Assembly: GCA_036898135.1 (NCBI GenBank)
Contig: CM072511.1
Span: 38,765,830 to 38,829,829, forward strand
Source of the DNA: Oncomelania hupensis
Lineage: Eukaryota > Mollusca > Gastropoda > Littorinimorpha > Pomatiopsidae
Direction: 5' to 3'
Length of the DNA stretch: 64,000 nucleotides
Part shown: piece by piece, positions 59,500-64,000 of the stretch
How the letters are laid out: every line of letters starts with the position of its first letter
Numbering within the stretch: the first letter of the stretch is position 1
The notes under the pieces: generated by a model
Database searches by the model: none
Seen by the model: only the letters and a program-made list of their open reading frames with translations
What the model was told of the DNA's origin: nothing
Program-made: the position numbers and the translations under genes

Positions 59500-61042
59500 T
59501 TGTGTTCTTGTTACCCGCGCTCACAACAAGATTTTGAAGACCTGTGCTGTGTCCATCGCCCCAGCCCTGACAATCATTTTCAAACGTTCGCTGGAAACTG
59601 GCCAACTCCCTGGCGACTGGCTATCCGCAAACATCTCGGCGGTATTCAAGAAAGGCGATAGGAATCAGGCAGAAAACTACAGACCAGTCTCCCTAACCTC
59701 AGTGGCCTGTAAGCTCCTGGAGCATGTTATTTGTCGGCACATCCGGAACCATCTTGAAATGTATAACATCCTAACCGACCGGAACCATGGATTCAGATCT
59801 GGCCACTCCTGCGAGACGCAACTCCTCACCACATCGAATGATTTACTGAAGTCCTTCGATAATGGGGCCCAGGTGGATGTCGCCATACTTGATTTTTCCA
59901 AGGCGTTTGACACCGTTCCACACGCCAAGCTTATGCAGAAGATGGATCATTACGGTGTGCGTGGACCAATCCATGTATGGCTGACCCAGTTCTTGACGAA
60001 GCGAACGATGAGAGTGGTGGTGGAGGGAGAGGCATCGGAAGTGGCGCCGGTCGAGCCAGGCGTACCACAGGGAACGGTGTTGGGACCACTCTTGTTCCTC
60101 TGCCACATCAACGATTTGCCACAGTCTGTGAGGTCTACAGTCAGACTGTTTGCTGACGACTGCCTCCTTTACCGGACTATACGCACCTTCCAAGATCACC
60201 TCGAGCTCCAGGCCGACCTCCGACAGCTGGAAATCTGGGCTACCAAGTGGGGCATGCGCTTTAATGCGCAGAAGTGCTACATCCTCTCCATCAGAAATAA
60301 GTCATCCTACTTATATAGCCTAGACAGAGTAATCCTGCAACATGTACAACAGAGCCCATATCTTGGCATCCTACTGTCAGCTGACCTCAAATGGTCCGCC
60401 CACATCTCCAACACATGCAGCAAAGCAGCATCGACAGTGGGCTTCCTACGCCGGAACCTCCGGAACTGCCCCCAAGAGTGCAGGCGCCTGGCGTATATCT
60501 CACTCGTACGATCCAAGCTAGAATACGGAGCAACGGTGTGGGATCCCCATCTACAACAGGACATCGACAGACTAGAGAGAGTGCAGCGCCAGGCCGCCCG
60601 CTTCATTACGCGTGACTACAAGTCCCGAAGCCAGGGCTGCATGAGCAACATCCTCAGAGACCTGAACCTCCCCCCACTAGAAGAGCGCCGTAGGCAACTA
60701 CGCCTCAACCTTCTGAATAGGGTCGCAGAGGGGTTGGTCCCAGCGCTACCTCCTGAGAAGTTCCTCACCCCTGCTGTCGGCGGTCGACGAAGAGTCATTC
60801 CTACGAGGTTTCAGGGGTTCGACAGCATCAACATCATCGAACGACAGGCTGTGAACAACACACGAGGCTTTATCATCCCTACCAGCAAGACTGACCAGTA
60901 CAGGAATTCCTTTTTTGTCCGTACTGTAGCTGAGTGGAATCAGCTGAGTGACACAGACTTGCCAGCCAGACCAGCCCGACCTGCCGTCGCAGCATCATCG
61001 GCGACGAAGGTGTCAGGGCTCTCACCCCCCCCTCTCCGCTGA
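59500..61042 (+). CDS. Jockey/CR1-type LINE reverse transcriptase, 5'-truncated but open
   Basis: A continuous frame of more than 500 codons shows all polymerase blocks: AENYRPVSLTSVACKLLEHV, HGFRSGHSCETQL, VAILDFSKAFDTVPH (block A), PGVPQGTVLGPLLFLCHIND (block B), VRLFADDCLLY (block C) and LGILLSADLKWSAH. The C terminus has the IDRLERVQRQAARFI and RNSFFVRTVAEWNQL motifs common in Jockey/CR1 elements. The endonuclease part is absent: the element joins an unrelated L1-like fragment at about 59500, and codons before that are not part of it. The intact frame suggests a fairly recent insertion. Confidence 0.9.
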
Positions 61043-61338
61043 ACGCTCACACTGATATGTTTTTAGCCAGCTTTTAAAGACACTATGAATATTTATGTTT
61101 TAGCTGGGCACCTTGCCTTTATATTAGGGCCACGAATTTATAAATCATGCGCTTCCCCCAGTTGCAAAGATAACCGACATTGGTTCCTGCAACTATACGA
61201 CCAGATCCAGAGCTCAAACCGCTGCTCAGATCAGAGTAACTTCAGCGGGCGCGTACAGTTGTTGAATGCTTTTATGACTTTTCGCGGGCCACTGAAAAAC
61301 AGTACCTTTGTCAGAATTTTGTGTCTGCGAAAATTACC

Positions 61339-61716
61339 ATGTCGCGCGTTTCACGAATAATTAATCGTGGCGAGCCTTTCATTGAAGCAGAAGGCAACAT
61401 TGCAAACAAATGGAAGTGGGAGTGGATGGAGAAGTCTATAAAAGTAGGAGAATGTGACCAGCGGCTTTTTACGAAAAGTCGACTGTGTTGGAATGGTGCG
61501 TTGCCTTTTGTGTGACAGAGAAGTCAGCTATGCCAATCGTGGCATTACCGCTCTGTATGAGCATATGCAGTCCAAAACGCACATAAAAGCTTCAATAGCA
61601 ACAGGCAGCAATCAAAGCAGATTACCTGGTGAGTTAAAATATCATTAATATGACTTTTTTCTTGCATCCTTTTTTCAATAGGCCTAACTAGCCCACGTAG
61701 GCCTAGTCGGTAAACC

Positions 61717-61765
<49 letters not shown>

Positions 61766-63436
61766 TATTGATATTCTTTTATAAACCTGCAAAATGAAAT
61801 TAAGTGGCACATACATTAATAAACGTAGTATAATTCTAAAGACATTCATTTAACAAAATCAGAGTATATAAATCACATCTTAACCCTTAATAATAATATT
61901 ATTATTATTATTATTAATTAATTTATAATCTCAGTGCTAACCTTATTTGATTGCCAAACAAAATGTAATACAATAATAGTCAACATCAACATTTTATTAT
62001 ATAAAACTTTCATAAAGCACACATAAAATATGTGTTAGTCAGTATCTTGCATGCAAATTTTATGAATAAATCTTAACATTTAACTTTGGGATAGCTAGAT
62101 TGGGGTTAGGCACTAACTCGGGTCTAGGCAATCCTCGACTTCTTCATACCAGCCCTGCTCTGTATCGTTTGTGACAGTTTTGCTTTTAATTTTCTGTTGC
62201 CATATATTAAAACACATAATATGATATGATGCATTTACAGGCCAGCCGCTTGCAAGGGAAGCAACCTATGGCATGGATCCTGCTGTCAAGGCTGCAATGA
62301 CTGCTTCAGGTGCTGTGTTGAAACCAACCACAGAAGTGCAGCCATTGACTCCTATGGATGACAGAGTCACCAGTCTTGAGGCGTTGACATTGGCATTTGC
62401 AGCAGAGAACAACATGTCATTGAGAGATGTACCGAAACTTGTGGAATATGCAAAGGTAGGCTGATTTAATAGCAAATGGGTTAACCCTGTTAATCCCCGC
62501 ATAATTTTTGCCTCAAACCCTTTTGAAGTCCCAATAGCAGAGAAGTAACTCCGTCATCTTTACCTGCTGGCCCCAGTAAAAAAAAAATTTCAATTCATTA
62601 AATTGTCTAAAATTTATGTCTGCATTAGCTTGTGATCTCCACAAATTTTTTTTTTCAAGTAATTTATTTTTAATGTAATGTTATGTTTTATAACAAAAAA
62701 TCCAAAATAAATAATACTTACAAATAAAATAAAATGAAACATTTTTGGTGTTGTCCTGTAGGCTATGGCTCATGACAAACCTGCGCTCCAGGAGGTGAAA
62801 CTGGGAAGTTGTGACACAGCTTCATACAAAATGATCTATGGTGTTGCTGCTGCCTTGGAAGAATCCCTTCTGGAGGAACTGAAGACTGCAAGGTTTAGTC
62901 TTAACATAGATGAGGCCACGAGCAAGACAAATAAGCGAATGTTAGCAGTGCTACTTTCCATCAGCCGGCAAGATTGTTGTGCATCACTTGGGTGCATTTT
63001 CTCTCACCCAGGTCACCGCCCAGGGAATATTTGATGAACTGTGCTCTCTTTTCAAAAACCTTGAGCTCCCTTGGGGAAATTTGGTGTCCATTTTAATGGA
63101 CTCGTGTGCTGTTATGCGAGGACCCAAAAGAGGGCTAGAAAGCCTGATAAGAACCAAAGTGGCACCACAGTTGCTAGACATAGACGGAGACTCCATCCAC
63201 CACATTCATAATGCTGCCAAAGCATTCTCCAAACCATTTGGCAACACTGTGGAGGGTCTACTGAACGACATGTACAACGACTTCAAGTGGAGCAGTGATA
63301 CGAAAGCAAAATTGGGAGATATCTGTGTAATTTTGGGACTTAAGCCAACTGTTCCTGAACGCTATGTGCCCCACAGATGGCTGTCCGTCTTGGATGTATC
63401 CCTTGACACCCTGCGATTGTTTGACGCATATATACA
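61339..63436 (+). pseudogene. hAT-like transposase gene with BED zinc finger, frameshifted and truncated
   Basis: The ATG at 61339 begins MSRVSRIINRGEPFIEAEGN. A one-base insertion in AAAA near 61478 breaks the frame before a BED-type finger (CLLCDREVSYANRG, then HMQSKTHIKA). Likely exons follow at 62241-62455 (DDRVTSLEALTLAFAAENNM; donor AAG/GTAGGC) and 62762-63436 (FSLNIDEATSKTNKRML, then after a shift near 62968 HHLGAFSLTQVTAQGIFDEL, VSILMDSCAVMRGPKRG, YVPHRWLSVLDVSLDTLRLF). The DEAT and MDSC blocks could hold catalytic Asp residues of a hAT RNase-H fold. The sequence stops at 63437, where another element begins. A domesticated gene is possible but two frameshifts argue against it. Confidence 0.65.
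61721..61765. repeat. (ATT)n microsatellite
   Basis: About 15 ATT units in the presumed first intron of the hAT-like gene. Confidence 0.9.
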
Positions 63437-64000
63437 GGGCTGAGATTTAGCAAGCCAGGCTAAGGAGCCAGCCGGGCTCCTAACCTGGGAAGTTGAAGTT
63501 GCCAAAATATTTCTCAGGTTGCCAGACCCCTTGATTGAAAGCACGGTCATTTTTTTAAAAACTGTATAACTATTGCAGCTAATAAAGAAGATAAATTTCA
63601 ACAACAAAACTGTTTCATTTTTTAAAACAAGCACTGTATAATTTATTCATCATCGACATCCTCCTCCTCAATGTTCCAAAACTTGAAGGAGCTTGGGTGT
63701 GCCTTCTTCAGCTGGTTTTTTTCTTCTTCGGACTTTATTTTTTTTGCTGGAGGCTCAGAGACACCGCTTAAAAAGCGCCACATCGTTCGAGATTGACAAA
63801 AGACTGAGAATGGGGAATATCGAAAGTACGGCAAGTCTCGCGTGACTCATCAAGGAAGTCAGAGACTCGTTCCGATACACGCAAGGAAGCAAGAAGGCTA
63901 GGATCTCGCAGGGCAGTAGCGTTTCGCGGCGAGGGAAAGAAGAAAGTCTCGCGAGAATAGGCTATTTTTACTTCGCAAATCCCTCGCTTTGCTAGCGTTA
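63437..64000. mobile_element. Left part of a hAT-like element, CAGGGCTGAGATTTA end
   Basis: It begins CAGGGCTGAGATTTAGC, close to the CAGGGGTGAGATTTA end at 6595. On the minus strand 63643-63780 reads MWRFLSGVSEPPAKKIKSEE and an acidic end (NIEEEDVDDE), with a Lys-rich nuclear-localisation-like patch, possibly the first exon of a transposase. The right end is outside the window. Confidence 0.55.

Noticed and set aside
59339..59500. N-terminal extension of the LINE reverse transcriptase frame
   Set aside because: This part overlaps an antisense L1-like fragment and a poly-T tract. The similarity to the LINE starts only near 59500.
1..64000. CRISPR arrays, prokaryotic operons or a multi-gene defence system
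   Set aside because: The window has spliced eukaryotic genes and transposons throughout. No spaced direct-repeat array or compact gene cluster was found.

Overview
This is eukaryotic nuclear DNA from an invertebrate animal, most likely a mollusc and perhaps a gastropod. The genes have many short exons with GT-AG introns. The DNA between and inside them is AT-rich and packed with nested transposons, tRNA-derived SINEs, LINE fragments and microsatellites. The species guess is an impression from the repeat style and was not tested.

Layout. (1) Positions 392-4177 (+) hold the last six exons of a UBL7-like gene ending in a UBA domain; its 5' part lies left of the window. One intron holds a dead reverse transcriptase that is itself split by a decayed hAT-like element. 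(2) Positions 4383-9780 hold repeats only. (3) Positions 12372-35464 (-) hold a complete PIAS-type SUMO E3 ligase gene with 13 coding exons. Every splice phase closes to give 623 residues: SAP, PINIT, SP-RING, SUMO-interacting motif and a Pro/Ser-rich tail. An alternative terminal exon at 14055-14137 carries a second SUMO-interacting motif in the same phase. Its introns hold at least eight transposon insertions, several with intact target-site duplications. (4) Positions 36200-48970 are a repeat-rich region. Coding-like + strand segments change reading frame several times, which suggests a decayed or misassembled gene that I could not identify. They are mixed with SINEs, antisense LINE pieces and a pogo-like MITE. 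(5) Positions 49005-50855 are a duplicated U1 snRNA locus with one intact copy and one that lost its Sm site. (6) Positions 52080-55320 are a Tc1 (DD34E) transposon broken by three later insertions, two of them the same retroposon. (7) Positions 55870-64000 hold a dimeric retroposon, an L1/Tx1-like fragment, a Jockey/CR1-like reverse transcriptase reading frame and a frameshifted hAT-like transposase gene cut by another element.

UBL7 and PIAS converge tail to tail and both belong to ubiquitin/SUMO biology, but nothing here shows that they are functionally linked. I found no new multi-gene system. The best leads are the second SUMO-interacting terminal exon of PIAS, a LINE insertion that duplicated a PIAS 5' splice site, a 580/706-bp retroposon family with a small membrane-type reading frame, CAG-ended transposon families with 5- and 6-bp target duplications, the U1 pair, and the frame-switching locus at 37.9-45.3 kb.
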